Position numbers and translations under genes: made by a program. This document shows, in pieces, positions 8,233-18,387 of a stretch of DNA of 45,884 nt. Position 1 is the stretch's first letter. Every line of letters starts with the position of its first letter. Under the pieces are notes generated by a model, which was given only the letters and a program-made list of their open reading frames with translations, had not been told where the DNA came from and made no database searches. Source of the DNA: Acidobacteria bacterium RIFCSPLOWO2_02_FULL_65_29 (GTDB taxonomy: Bacteria; Acidobacteriota; Vicinamibacteria; Vicinamibacterales; CAVVIG01); NCBI GenBank assembly GCA_001767435.1, contig MEKT01000016.1:31870-77753 (forward strand). The letters are read 5' to 3'.

Positions 8233-8516
8233 ATAGACCTCCTGCGCGATCAGGAAAGGGTTCCCATCGCGCGCAACTCTGTATTGTAGAGGTGGCGGGT
8301 GGTCGTGTGCTCGCCAAAAAGGGGTAGGCTACACATTTCTTCAACGATTCTGGGCATCATGGTCCGCCCGCGCTCGAGCCAGGCGCCCAGGGGCGTCCCG
8401 GACCCGCCGCTGGTGCGACAATGAGGCGCCGCTTCGGTGACGGTCCGACCTTCGCCTCGACCTCATTGGCGACACCTTCGAGTGATCAACGCGGGACAAA
8501 TGGGTGATTAGGGGGA
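8233..8516. other. Intergenic region with one possible promoter element
   Basis: About 280 bases separate the start of the small secreted-protein gene from the end of the large Ig/BACON gene. The side nearer 8232 holds the Shine-Dalgarno and a TACAAT hexamer for the minus-strand gene. The remainder shows no convincing coding frame or terminator. Confidence 0.5.
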
Positions 8517-11500
8517 TTAGCGGACGGTCACGCGCACACTTTGCGCCGCGTCGAACGCGCCCGTAGACGCCCGGTGAGCGTAGACGACCACGTCGTAGGT
8601 CCCGGGCGGCAACCCGCTGGCTACCAAGTTGAACGACGATCGCCCAAACTGCTGACCATAGGTCGCCGCAACGTCAGGCCGCGAATCGACGGAATCAGCC
8701 ACACCAAGGAAGATCGGCCCTCGACCTTGCTCGGGCCGACCCTGAGCTTGCCGTCCCTCGACGAGGCTCGGGACAGCCTTGAGGCCCTCGAAAGGCCGAA
8801 GGGTCGGATCACCGCCCGCAGCCGGATACGCCCACACGTGGACGGTGTCGATCCCGGCTCCGTCCGTCGCTGCGAGATCGAGCGCCCACCCGGCCACGGT
8901 GAATGGCTGTTGCACGATCGCGGCGCTCGACGGCATGTCGATCGCCATCCGCATCGATGGCAGAACCACGACGCGCACCTTCGTCTCGGCGCCGCCAGCG
9001 GTGAACATCAGATCGAAGCTGCCAAGGAAGCCCGCAGCCGGCTGCCAGTACAAGGTCCCGGCCTCTGCATCGAGCGACGAGCCGAGCGGCAACGCTCGCT
9101 GCTCGCCGTTCACGACCTGCGCGCCGGAGTACACGGCATCGTCCAACGCGGGCAATCGCACCTCGATCCGCTCGCTCTGCTCGATCGCCACCACGTGGAC
9201 GCCGGCGGCGTCCGGCGGAATGTCCATCCACTCGCCGATGGTCCGCCGCACTGCCGGTACGGCAGGACTCAAGTCCTGCACTACATCTCGCGCTACCTGA
9301 GGTGCCCCCGTCGGTACGGCAGGACTAGAGTCGTGCACTACATGCGGCGCGACCTGAGCTGCCCCTGCCGGGGCGGCAGGACCAGAGTCCTGCGCGACGC
9401 GAGGCGCATCCGCCGGCAGCGGATCCCGAGCCCCGAGTCCCAAATCCCGAGCCCCGAGTCCCGAGTCCCCGCTGCTCCCGTTCAACACCGTGAAGAACCG
9501 GCTGCCGATGCCATCCGCGCGCCCGCAGCTGTCGACGACGTACCAGCCGATCTGATGCACACCGTTGGTCATCGTCGTCGTGTCGACCAGGTAATGGCCG
9601 CCGCCACTGCTCCCGTTCGAGAAGCCCGGAAAGAACCCCGCAATGTCGGTCCGGTTGTCCCCGTAGTCCACCGTCGCCAGCGCCCCTGAGTCGATCCCCG
9701 CAAACACGTTGCCGTTCGTGATCGTACAGGTGCGCCCGTCGATAAGGTTCGCGTTCGGCGTCAATGCCCACCCGAAGTTGAAGAACAACGCCGATTTCGT
9801 CTCCCCATACGCCGGCACGTCGAGCGCGCCGAACGGCTTGGTCGCGTTCGCGTTGTCGGCCGTCACGGTCTTCGTCCCCAGCGTGGTCGCGTTCCCTTCC
9901 TGGTCGAACGCGAACGCATGCAACGTGACCGCGCCATTCCCCTGATTCCAGAGCCCCCACGTCAGCAGCAGATACCCCCACCCCGCCCGGTTCGCAAACG
10001 GATGGGTTGGAAACGCCGCCTCGACATCGGGCCGGGACCCGGCCACGAACAGCGGCGTCGCAATGTACACCTTGCCATGGCCGGGATGTCCCGGCGCGTT
10101 GAACGGCACCGTCGTTTCCCCGGCCACCAGATCGCGCCAGATCTCGACGCGGTCGATCGCGATATCGTCGAGCGCCCACCCGGTCACCGCGATCGAGCCC
10201 TGCACCACACCGGCGGCCGGCGTATCGAACGACCCGAATGGCGCGGTGGTCGATCCGGGCGCGCTCACCGTGACCGTGACCGGCAGTCTGATCGGCGAGT
10301 TGCTCGCGGTCGCCGCCGTCACCGTGATCGTCGCGCTCAGCGCCGTGCTGGCGCCGATCACGTTGCTCGGATTGACGAGGGACACCGTGAACTGGCCGTT
10401 CCCGGACGCTGAGCTGCTCGTGATCTGGACCCAGGTCTGATCTGCGCTGGCGGTCCACGCACTCGCCGCTCCTGCAAACGTCACCGTCACCACCTGCGCA
10501 GACGTCACCGTCGTGAACGTGCTCGACGCCGCTGTCTTCGTCGCGGCGAAACGCAACGCGGTTGGGGTCAGACTCGCCGGTCCATACACGGTCAACGTGG
10601 CTACGCTACTCGTCACGGAGGCGGCGCTGTTGGTCGCGACGCACCGATACTGGTACGCGTTCAGCCCCGCGGTGGAGCTCGTCAGAGTCAGCGTTGCCGA
10701 AGTCACACCACTGTACGTGCCGTTGGTCAAGTCGGCCCACGACGTCCCACCGTTGGTCGACACCTGCCATTGATACGTCGGCGTCGGATTTCCGCTGGCC
10801 CCGACCGTCAACTGGGCGTTCTGTCCCGCCGTCACCGTCTGGTTCGCCGGCTGTGTCGTTATCGCGGGTCCCACGTTGACGGTCAGCGTTGCTGCTGCGC
10901 TCGTCGCCGTCCCCACGCTGTTGGTCGCCACTGCGCGGTACTGATTCCCGTGCTGGCTCGCCGTCACAGCCGTCATTATCAGGGTCGTCGTCGTCGCCCC
11001 GCTGTAAGGCGCCGTGTTCGTCAGGTCGGCCCATGACGTCCCACCGTTGGTCGACACCTGCCACTGATACGTCGGCGTCGGATTTCCGCTCGCGACCACG
11101 ATCAGCGTGGCGTTTGCACCCGCCGACGCCGCCTGGTCCGCGGGCTGCATCGTGATCGTGGGCGTCGTGTCTATTGCCAACGTGGCCGCGATTTCCAGAT
11201 GATTGGCGGCTCCGGTCACATCGCGATTGAGCGTGATCCACAGTTCACTCGCCGCCGGGCGAAGCGATGCGAAGTAGTCCACGTCCGCCACGAGCGTCGC
11301 GCCGCCCATCTTCACCGTGGGATAGTCGGCCGTGTAGTTGCTGACGATCATCAGCGGCTTCTTGAGCGTTCCCGCACCGACCGCGATGTCGAGATCGAGA
11401 CGATTGCCGCTGGCGTCGAACGCCAACGCGCCATAGACGTGGTTGTATCCTGCCGGCGAGTAGGTCACGGCGTCCGCGCGGGTCACGCCGGCGGCCCCGC

Positions 11501-13160
11501 CGGTCTTGACCGATCCGATCAGGATCGAGTCAAACGTCACCGACTGGACGGTCTCCACTTGCGTCACCTGCGCCTCGACCGGACCGCTGGTGTGCGTGCC
11601 CAGAACGATGTAGGTGGAATAGCTCTTTTTCGGATAGCCCGGTGCCGTCGCCACGACGCCGTCGTTCACGGTGTAGGTGGTCTGGCCGAGAAAGCCGAAT
11701 TGCGTTTTCCAGGTCAGGCGCGCATTGTTCGATCCGGCGGCGGCGCCGAGCGAGTTGGCGTTGGCCTGGTACGGCCAGTCGTTCGCGCACGGCATCTTGA
11801 GGGCGACACAGGCGTTACCCGCCACCGACGTCGTGCCCCAGAACACGTGGACATCCGTTCCGACAGCCGCGTCGCGACCGCCGGCGGCGTCCTGCTGGCT
11901 CATGGTCTGCGTCTGCACGATGCCCATCGTTGCATCGAGTGTGTTGGTCCCGCTCAGAGGCCCCGTCAGCCACTCTTTGACATAGGGCACGGTGTTCGCT
12001 GCGGTCCAGTCCCACGTGCTGTTGAGCGTGGCCGGCGCAGACGTGGTCGTGAACTTGAACCTGTCGCCCCAGGCCACACCGCCGATGGCGGTGAATCCCT
12101 CGCCATCGATGGCCAACTCGCCATACGGCGCGCGCGAATCGTCCCAGAATGTATTCGCGGGCGCGGCGGGCGAGGCGAGGTCGATGTCGTAGGTAATCGC
12201 CCACAAGGGGTTGTCGTGACCCGTCGTGAACACCCAGTCGATGGTCACGGGCAGCGTCCGCGCGACGGGCGAGGCGCTCGTGTCGCAGTTGCGCGGGTAG
12301 TTCTGGCGGAAACGGAAGATGGCGTGATGCCGGCCCTCGAACACCCGCTCGAAACCGTTGCCGGGCGCGAACCCGGTCAGCCCGGCGACCCGTTGGGCGC
12401 CGTTCGGCAGCTGATAGCGAAACTCGCGCAGCGACCCTCCGCGGCCGCCACCCGGCCCAACCTGCCCGTTGTTGTGCGCCAGCGACGCCACCCTCGGCTG
12501 GCCGCTGCTGTCTACCCACGTGAAGCGATCGCTGGCCATCGAGACGACCATCACCCCGTGCTCGATCTGCATCGTGTTCGCAGGCCCTTGAGGCGCAGGC
12601 GGGATGAGAACGACGTCATCGATGTAGAGCACGCCCTGCAGACCGTCGATGTCGCTCTGGAGGTCGATGCGATCGAACGTGCCGGAGTACGACAGCGGCG
12701 CACTCCCCAATGTGATTGTGACTTCGCGCCAGACGCCGGCCGCCAACGCGCCGCCGGCAATGTAGGTGTCGAGCTCGGCGTTCGCCACGTCGATCCCGCC
12801 GTTCTGCAGGTGCACCCGGAGCTGTTGGCTGCCCACCGCGCCGCCGTGGACCCAGAACCGGAGCGTCGGGTACTGCGCAGTCGTCACCGGCGTCGCGGGA
12901 CGGGCGAAAGACACGGCGTTATAGGCGTTGCCGGTGAATGCGATCGACTTGGTACCGTCGTGCACCTGTGCAGTGCTGGCAAAATCGGGAGGCGCCCCAT
13001 ACGAGTAATCCAGAAACCCGTTCTGCAGTGCGTCGTCGTAGATCGTGAGGTTCTGCGCCAGCGCGTCCCCGGCCACTAGCAGCGCGAGCACACACAGTAA
13101 CGGTGCGCGCAAAGACCGCCTGCCGGTGGATTCGGGATCCGCAGTGACGATCTCATTCAT
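8517..13160 (-). CDS. Very large secreted multidomain protein (Ig-like, BACON and GWALDD modules)
   Basis: A 1547-residue exported protein. Residues 1-36 form a signal peptide ending in DALAQ. A jelly-roll carbohydrate-binding-like domain follows (about 40-190), then a large uncharacterised beta-rich region. Two near-identical Ig-like repeats lie at about 662-858 (both containing the phrase PTPTYQWQVSTNGGTSWADL), followed by a BACON-like domain (about 860-970). Two GWALD modules follow (GWALDDIAIDRVEIWRD near 1000 and VAGWALDLAATDGAG near 1420), typical of acidobacterial surface proteins. Linkers at about 1232-1307 and 1453-1482 are translated from dispersed DNA repeats. No catalytic motif is seen, so adhesion or glycan binding is the likely role. 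The start lacks a clear ribosome-binding site but fits the signal peptide. Confidence 0.88.
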   Translation of the reverse strand: MNEIVTADPESTGRRSLRAPLLCVLALLVAGDALAQNLTIYDDALQNGFLDYSYGAPPDFASTAQVHDGTKSIAFTGNAYNAVSFARPATPVTTAQYPTLRFWVHGGAVGSQQLRVHLQNGGIDVANAELDTYIAGGALAAGVWREVTITLGSAPLSYSGTFDRIDLQSDIDGLQGVLYIDDVVLIPPAPQGPANTMQIEHGVMVVSMASDRFTWVDSSGQPRVASLAHNNGQVGPGGGRGGSLREFRYQLPNGAQRVAGLTGFAPGNGFERVFEGRHHAIFRFRQNYPRNCDTSASPVARTLPVTIDWVFTTGHDNPLWAITYDIDLASPAAPANTFWDDSRAPYGELAIDGEGFTAIGGVAWGDRFKFTTTSAPATLNSTWDWTAANTVPYVKEWLTGPLSGTNTLDATMGIVQTQTMSQQDAAGGRDAAVGTDVHVFWGTTSVAGNACVALKMPCANDWPYQANANSLGAAAGSNNARLTWKTQFGFLGQTTYTVNDGVVATAPGYPKKSYSTYIVLGTHTSGPVEAQVTQVETVQSVTFDSILIGSVKTGGAAGVTRADAVTYSPAGYNHVYGALAFDASGNRLDLDIAVGAGTLKKPLMIVSNYTADYPTVKMGGATLVADVDYFASLRPAASELWITLNRDVTGAANHLEIAATLAIDTTPTITMQPADQAASAGANATLIVVASGNPTPTYQWQVSTNGGTSWADLTNTAPYSGATTTTLIMTAVTASQHGNQYRAVATNSVGTATSAAATLTVNVGPAITTQPANQTVTAGQNAQLTVGASGNPTPTYQWQVSTNGGTSWADLTNGTYSGVTSATLTLTSSTAGLNAYQYRCVATNSAASVTSSVATLTVYGPASLTPTALRFAATKTAASSTFTTVTSAQVVTVTFAGAASAWTASADQTWVQITSSSASGNGQFTVSLVNPSNVIGASTALSATITVTAATASNSPIRLPVTVTVSAPGSTTAPFGSFDTPAAGVVQGSIAVTGWALDDIAIDRVEIWRDLVAGETTVPFNAPGHPGHGKVYIATPLFVAGSRPDVEAAFPTHPFANRAGWGYLLLTWGLWNQGNGAVTLHAFAFDQEGNATTLGTKTVTADNANATKPFGALDVPAYGETKSALFFNFGWALTPNANLIDGRTCTITNGNVFAGIDSGALATVDYGDNRTDIAGFFPGFSNGSSGGGHYLVDTTTMTNGVHQIGWYVVDSCGRADGIGSRFFTVLNGSSGDSGLGARDLGLGARDPLPADAPRVAQDSGPAAPAGAAQVAPHVVHDSSPAVPTGAPQVARDVVQDLSPAVPAVRRTIGEWMDIPPDAAGVHVVAIEQSERIEVRLPALDDAVYSGAQVVNGEQRALPLGSSLDAEAGTLYWQPAAGFLGSFDLMFTAGGAETKVRVVVLPSMRMAIDMPSSAAIVQQPFTVAGWALDLAATDGAGIDTVHVWAYPAAGGDPTLRPFEGLKAVPSLVEGRQAQGRPEQGRGPIFLGVADSVDSRPDVAATYGQQFGRSSFNLVASGLPPGTYDVVVYAHRASTGAFDAAQSVRVTVR
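8716..8800. repeat. TCGAC-type dispersed repeat inside the large secreted-protein gene
   Basis: The segment contains CCCTCGACCTTGCTCGGG, CCCTGAGCTTGCCGTCCC and TCGACGAGGCTCGGGACAG, the same building blocks as the intergenic repeat at 7525 and 21492-21654. It is translated in frame as a low-complexity insert (LKAVPSLVEGRQAQGRPEQG) within the last GWALD module. Confidence 0.75.
9262..9393. repeat. Three 57-bp tandem units centred on a GGACTnnAGTCC palindrome, in coding sequence
   Basis: Palindromes at 9262-9279 (GCAGGACTCAAGTCCTGC), 9319-9336 and 9376-9393 are spaced exactly 57 bases apart. Fifty-seven bases are 19 codons, so the reading frame is kept. They encode the repeated linker units VQDLSPAVPAV, VHDSSPAVPTGAPQ and AQDSGPAAPAGAAQ. 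The same palindrome followed by ACTACA occurs between genes at 39197-39214. Confidence 0.9.
9426..9467. repeat. CCGAGYC heptamer array in coding sequence
   Basis: Six consecutive 7-base units: CCGAGCC, CCGAGTC, CCAAATC, CCGAGCC, CCGAGTC, CCGAGTC. Forty-two bases equal 14 codons, so the frame is preserved and the protein shows the heptad repeat SGLGARD/LGLGARD. The same units open the array at 40872. Confidence 0.85.
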
Positions 13161-13444
13161 GATTGTCCGGCGATCTTAACGCACCCTGAGTCGACATTCT
13201 CGAGCCCCGCGTCGACATCGCTCATCTGGCGGACCCTGCCGCGACGGCACTGCACCGTTGCATGAGGACTACCAGCAAGAAAGATCGCGCTTGGGAAATG
13301 TCGTCGCCTTTGTGTTGATTAGAGCGTCGGGGTAGCCCGGCCAAGGATAGGATCAAGTGGGCTGGCGCTACACGCGGTGAGGGCCCTTGAGATTCCGCAC
13401 CTCAATCAGCGGCGCGCTCTGCCACAATACGAAAAAGGAGCGTC
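13161..13444. other. Divergent intergenic region
   Basis: This 284-base region separates the starts of the large minus-strand gene and the CDGSH gene. No convincing coding frame or paired promoter hexamers were found. An AAAAAGGAG ribosome-binding site for the CDGSH gene lies at its right end. Confidence 0.5.
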
Positions 13445-13681
13445 ATGGCGGATTTCAAGGTCATCGTCAGGAACAACGGCCCCTATCGTCTCGAAGGTGA
13501 GGGCATCACAATCTGCGACCAGGAAGGGCGGGTGTACGGCCTCGCCGGCCGCACGGTCGTTTCCCTGTGCCGCTGTGGGCACTCGGCCAACAAACCCTTC
13601 TGCGACGGGACGCACAACAAGGCCGGCTTCCAGTCAGAGTGCCAGGCCCACGAGCTGCCGCCCCCCAAGCCGAAGGCGTAG
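13445..13681 (+). CDS. CDGSH iron-sulfur domain protein
   Basis: A 78-residue protein with one CDGSH motif: LCRCGHSANKPFCDGTH gives Cys42, Cys44, Cys53 and His57, the three-Cys/one-His ligand set of a redox-active [2Fe-2S] cluster as in mitoNEET-type proteins. The preceding half (VRNNGPYRLEGEGITICDQE) is the beta-rich part usual in single-motif bacterial members. A strong AAGGAG lies about six bases before the ATG. It is monocistronic, convergent with the proline-rich gene. The physiological role of bacterial single-CDGSH proteins is not established; electron transfer or cluster transfer is likely. Confidence 0.95.
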   Translation: MADFKVIVRNNGPYRLEGEGITICDQEGRVYGLAGRTVVSLCRCGHSANKPFCDGTHNKAGFQSECQAHELPPPKPKA

Positions 13682-13783
13682 GACTGATTGGGCGCCTGGC
13701 GAAACCGTGGTGGGCAAAGGCAGACGATCCTGTAGGACCGCCTGCCCTCTTGTGCTCGCCTGGCTCGGAGCAAGGCCTCTACG

Positions 13784-14935
<1,152 letters not shown>

Positions 14936-15536
14936 TGTTGAACTCCACATGAAACGTGCACCCGGGTGGGCGGCGCGCGATTGTTGCGGCGCGGCCGCGA
15001 GAACCTGCGCGACTCCGTCACGACTTATTGGGTGTTCTGTGCCTTCGTTGACGACCAACACGATCGCGGGTCGTTTCAGGCACGTCCACTGTATGCGGGG
15101 GCGCTTTCCGCAGTCTGTGCCCGATTGCACAGGCTTCCAGTACCGCTCAGGGACACGGACACGTTGCCTTGAGCAATTCGACCTGGCGGCCGAGCACGCC
15201 GCACCAGCTGATGGTCTCGACCAGCGCGAGACCGGGAAACGCGAAATCGCCTATGAAAGGCGATGGGACGGGCGTGGCCGATCAATGATGAATCGAACCT
15301 GGCTGAAGCATGAGAACGCGACAGGCGACCGTCGAAGGCACGACGGTCTCGCCCGGTGGCCTCGACGAAAGCCTCCGACACGCTCGCAGGGACCGCCGGC
15401 AGGGCGAACGGCTCGTCGTGAGATTTCTGAAGCTGATGACGCTCAGATCATCGACGGCCGGCCTGCATGGCCAGATAGGCAGGAATCAGGACCGGTCAGG
15501 TAGTGTCCGGCTTAGCCGGACTCGCGGACTTCGAGA
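14936..15536. other. 600-base gap without a convincing gene
   Basis: Open frames exist on both strands but have no signal peptide, domain motif or ribosome-binding site, and their composition looks random (Arg-rich, Ala-rich). A short palindrome, TCCGGCTTAGCCGGA at 15506-15520, preceded by TAGTG, matches the hairpin at 40046. Nothing else is recognised. Confidence 0.55.
15506..15520. repeat. REP-like palindrome TCCGGCTTAGCCGGA
   Basis: A perfect 7-base inverted repeat around a single T, with the left flank TAGTG. A close copy (flank TAGCG, loop TTCA) lies at 40046-40061. It is near the end of the DUF6152 gene and could act as its terminator or as a REP element. Confidence 0.6.
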
Positions 15537-15983
15537 CTACCTGGGTCTATCGGTGTCGACGCCCGGGCGCGCCAGCTCATATGGGGCGCCCGTACCTGAC
15601 GACCCCATGAACAGTTTCTTGCCGTCGGTGAACGTCAAGTCGCGGCCGTTCGCGCGCCGTGTGCCGTCTTTGGCCTGGTAGCCTTCGACTTTCACTTGAG
15701 TCCCCGGCAACAGCGACGCCTTGGTGAATCCTCGCCGGAAAAGCACGTTCGGAGTGCCGGCTTCGAACGCCCATGACTCAGTGGTGCCGTCCGGTTTCTT
15801 CACGTCCATATGCAGCCAGACGTGCGGATTGAGCCACTCCATCTTCGTGACCGTTCCGGTGAACTCGACCGGCTTGTTCGCGTCGAATTCAGCCGCGAAG
15901 GCGTGATGCGCCACCACCGGCACGGCGGCGGCCGCCAGACACAAGACGATCCCCGCGATCCCAACGGCCAGTTTCACTCTCAT
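15537..15983 (-). CDS. DUF6152 family secreted protein
   Basis: A 148-residue exported protein. ATG at 15983 is chosen because GGGGGAGG lies about nine bases upstream and it begins a clean signal peptide (MRVKLAVGIAGIVLCLAAAA). The mature part has the family signature HHAFAAEFDANKPVEFTGTV and WLNPHVWLHMDV, then GTPNVLFRRGF and ANGRDLTFTDGKKLF, forming a small OB-like beta barrel. Function is unknown. It lies at the end of a minus-strand run after two RWEGDTLVV-type proteins, an arrangement recalled from several acidobacterial genomes, so the three may work together in the periplasm. Confidence 0.9.
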   Translation of the reverse strand: MRVKLAVGIAGIVLCLAAAAVPVVAHHAFAAEFDANKPVEFTGTVTKMEWLNPHVWLHMDVKKPDGTTESWAFEAGTPNVLFRRGFTKASLLPGTQVKVEGYQAKDGTRRANGRDLTFTDGKKLFMGSSGTGAPYELARPGVDTDRPR

Positions 15984-16017
15984 GGGCTTCAACCTCCCCC
16001 AAAGAAAACCTGAGAAA

Positions 16018-16983
16018 TTACCTGCGGTACCACTCGTGGAGGCGATCACCCGGCGGAATCTTGCGGGTGATGTCCACGATCATCGTCTCGCCTTCCCAAC
16101 GCTTGACCAACTGTTCCTTCCGCAGGTGCCCATACATGAACTCTTCCGCGAACTCGATGCAGGGGTAATCGAGGACCGTCGCATTCGGCTCCAGCCGGCG
16201 ATACAGCGGCATGGCGATGGTCCACGGACGGGCAAAGACCTTCGGATCCTCGATCGTCACTTCGTAGCGGATCGCATCGGGACTGATGGCCGAGTAGCGC
16301 TCCACCAGGCGGAGCGCGTCACTGTGAAAGTTCCCGGCTCTGTCGAACCAGCTCTTCCCGTTGAAGTTCGTCACCTCGACGACCAGCGTATCCCCTTCCC
16401 AGCGACCGACCGAGTGGCCCATGAACGTATCGTCGGGAGGGCCCTCGACCTTGTTCAGGTGGATCACTCGAGCGGCGTTCGAGAACGCGTACGTCATGTG
16501 AATCTTGTCCGTGCCCTGAACGATCGAGAAGGGATAGGGCATGTACATCGCGCGCGGAATGCCCGGCAGGTAGCACTTGAGCTCCGGATCGCGGTCGATC
16601 CAGTTCTCGCTGTTCTGCTGTTTGATGGCGGCGGCTTCTGGTTTGTACGGGATTTGACCGTCACCGAGCACCACGCCGAGGGACCCGGGCACGCCTGCCG
16701 CGGCGCCCAGCGCGAGAACCGGCGCCGCCGGGACCCTGGCGTACTCGTAGCTGTAGACGCCCTTCTGCGTGACCATTCCAGCACGCGCGTCGTGCGCCTG
16801 CAGGTCCCAATGGGCCTCGTTGAGGGCCTGCCAGACGCCGCCGAAGTTGGGCTTGCCGGCCGCCACGCGCGCCGGGCGGGTCGCCTGGCCGGTCGCGCGC
16901 GTCACTGACACCGCAATGACGGCGCTGACAGCGGCGGCGGCCAGTGCGGCGGCAACTATCGAGCCGTTGAACCAGCTTCGCAT
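16018..16983 (-). CDS. Secreted protein, RWEGDTLVV family (paralogue 1)
   Basis: A 321-residue exported protein. AGGAGA precedes the ATG at 16983; residues 1-32 form a signal or anchor segment. Family features are NFGGVWQALNEAHWDLQAHD near the N-terminus, the central GRWEGDTLVVEVTNFNGKSW, SDALRLVERY and DAIRYEVTIEDPKVFARPWT, and a late MIVDITRKIPP. The two paralogues at 17049 and 26413 share the RWEGDTLVV(D/E)xTNF core and the (W/F)xxPW segment. No catalytic motif can be named. It lies between paralogue 2 and the DUF6152 gene, with short gaps consistent with an operon. Confidence 0.85.
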   Translation of the reverse strand: MRSWFNGSIVAAALAAAAVSAVIAVSVTRATGQATRPARVAAGKPNFGGVWQALNEAHWDLQAHDARAGMVTQKGVYSYEYARVPAAPVLALGAAAGVPGSLGVVLGDGQIPYKPEAAAIKQQNSENWIDRDPELKCYLPGIPRAMYMPYPFSIVQGTDKIHMTYAFSNAARVIHLNKVEGPPDDTFMGHSVGRWEGDTLVVEVTNFNGKSWFDRAGNFHSDALRLVERYSAISPDAIRYEVTIEDPKVFARPWTIAMPLYRRLEPNATVLDYPCIEFAEEFMYGHLRKEQLVKRWEGETMIVDITRKIPPGDRLHEWYRR

Positions 16984-17048
16984 GATGTCTCCTTCGAGTC
17001 TCCCTACTTAGCCACTGCCGCTCAGCGCCTACGCCATCCTGACGATGC

Positions 17049-18221
17049 TTATTGCGGTTCGTCCGGATTGAGGAGGCAGCTGGCGGTGTCCTGCGACGCC
17101 GGATCAGCGCCGCGCCCTTCCGCGAACGCCTTGTCGTCCATGCGCGCACCGATGAGCAACGCCGGCAGCCCGTAATTCCCCTCGTGGCACCGCGGCTCGT
17201 AGTAGATGCGATTCTGATCATCCCGCTGCATGGTCAGCTCCTGTTTCACGGTCCAAGGCGCCGTCCATACCGTCGGGTCCGTGATCGTGGCCGCGTACTC
17301 CATCGTGTTGGCATCCACACGCGTGAACCGTTCGACGAGCTTCAGGTTCTCGGCGGCGCCGCGGAACGGGAACTTCGGCGAGAAATTCGTGGTGTCGACG
17401 ACCAGCGTATTGCCCTCGAAGCGGCCGCGCGAGTCGCCGTGGCGAAGGCGAATGCTGCTCGGCGGATGGCTCCCGCTCAGATAGACCACGCGTTGGTAGC
17501 CCTGGCCCTGCCCGGTGTCGACACCGATCGCAATGGAATCCTGTCCCTGGACGATGCGGCGGAACCCGTTGAAGTCGGGCGTCGCTCCCAACATGCAGCG
17601 GTCGCCGAGGCTCTGATCCTCAGGGCCGTTGTGACGGTTCATGCGCTGCGTGTTGTAGAACGGAGCCACTTCGGCGCGGCGCGGCGAGGGCGGCCCGTAC
17701 TGCCAGCCGTTGCAGGCCGTCATCTTATCTTTGCAGGTGTCGGTGTTTTGAAGCAGGGCCAGGCGGAACTCTCGGTCGAGCCGGTTCTGCTCCTGGACAC
17801 GCGGCGTCAGTGCGGGGATTCGGCCGTTTGCCGGCTCGACGACCAGTGACGTCCGCCGGCCCGCCGGCTTCGCCGAGGTGAACACCGCATTGTACGCGCC
17901 GGCGACGTCCTGGCGGCTCCCGACCTCCGCGCGGAGGTTGCGGCCGACGTTACCCGAACGCACGTCATCCTGTGCGGCCCGCTCTTCGTCGCTGAAGAAC
18001 TCCCGGTTGGCGTACTTCGCGCCCCGTTCGAGCGGGGTATCGAACTCGTCGAGCCAGATCCCTTGGAGATCGGGATGGCCCCATGTGGTCTTCGGCGCCG
18101 GCGCGCTCGCCGCAGTGCCCCTGGCCGCTGGAGCCTGGCCGGCAGCCGTTAACTGCAGGAACGTGACCAGGGCCGCCATCGCCACCGCGACACCCAGCGA
18201 CTCGAGAAGTCGTCGCCTCAT
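17049..18221 (-). CDS. Secreted protein, RWEGDTLVV family (paralogue 2)
   Basis: 390 residues from the ATG at 18221, which has AGGAGG seven bases upstream; the ATG six bases earlier would sit one base from the AGGAGG. The signal peptide is MRRRLLESLGVAVAMAALVT. The mature protein opens with TWGHPDLQGIWLDEFDTPLE and contains GRFEGNTLVVDTTNFSPKFP, VERFTRVDANTMEYAATITD and the late CHEGNYGLPALLIGARMDDK. The same HPDLQGIW and HEGNYG elements occur in paralogue 3 at 26413. A cluster of Cys residues (DTCKDKMTACNGW) is specific to this copy. Function unknown. It is the first gene of the 18.2-15.5 kb unit. Confidence 0.87.
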   Translation of the reverse strand: MRRRLLESLGVAVAMAALVTFLQLTAAGQAPAARGTAASAPAPKTTWGHPDLQGIWLDEFDTPLERGAKYANREFFSDEERAAQDDVRSGNVGRNLRAEVGSRQDVAGAYNAVFTSAKPAGRRTSLVVEPANGRIPALTPRVQEQNRLDREFRLALLQNTDTCKDKMTACNGWQYGPPSPRRAEVAPFYNTQRMNRHNGPEDQSLGDRCMLGATPDFNGFRRIVQGQDSIAIGVDTGQGQGYQRVVYLSGSHPPSSIRLRHGDSRGRFEGNTLVVDTTNFSPKFPFRGAAENLKLVERFTRVDANTMEYAATITDPTVWTAPWTVKQELTMQRDDQNRIYYEPRCHEGNYGLPALLIGARMDDKAFAEGRGADPASQDTASCLLNPDEPQ

Positions 18222-18387
18222 GCTCATGCCTCCTGTTACCGGCTCGCCCACAGCGCCTACCGAGCGCAGTTTACCACCGCGCCGGCTCGATCGGCCCATC
18301 GATTCTGCCGGTGTGAGCAGCCCGTGGTGAACGTCTGGCGTCGCACCGAGACGGGCGAGGCGCGACGAGGGCTGTTAGACTGCCGGC

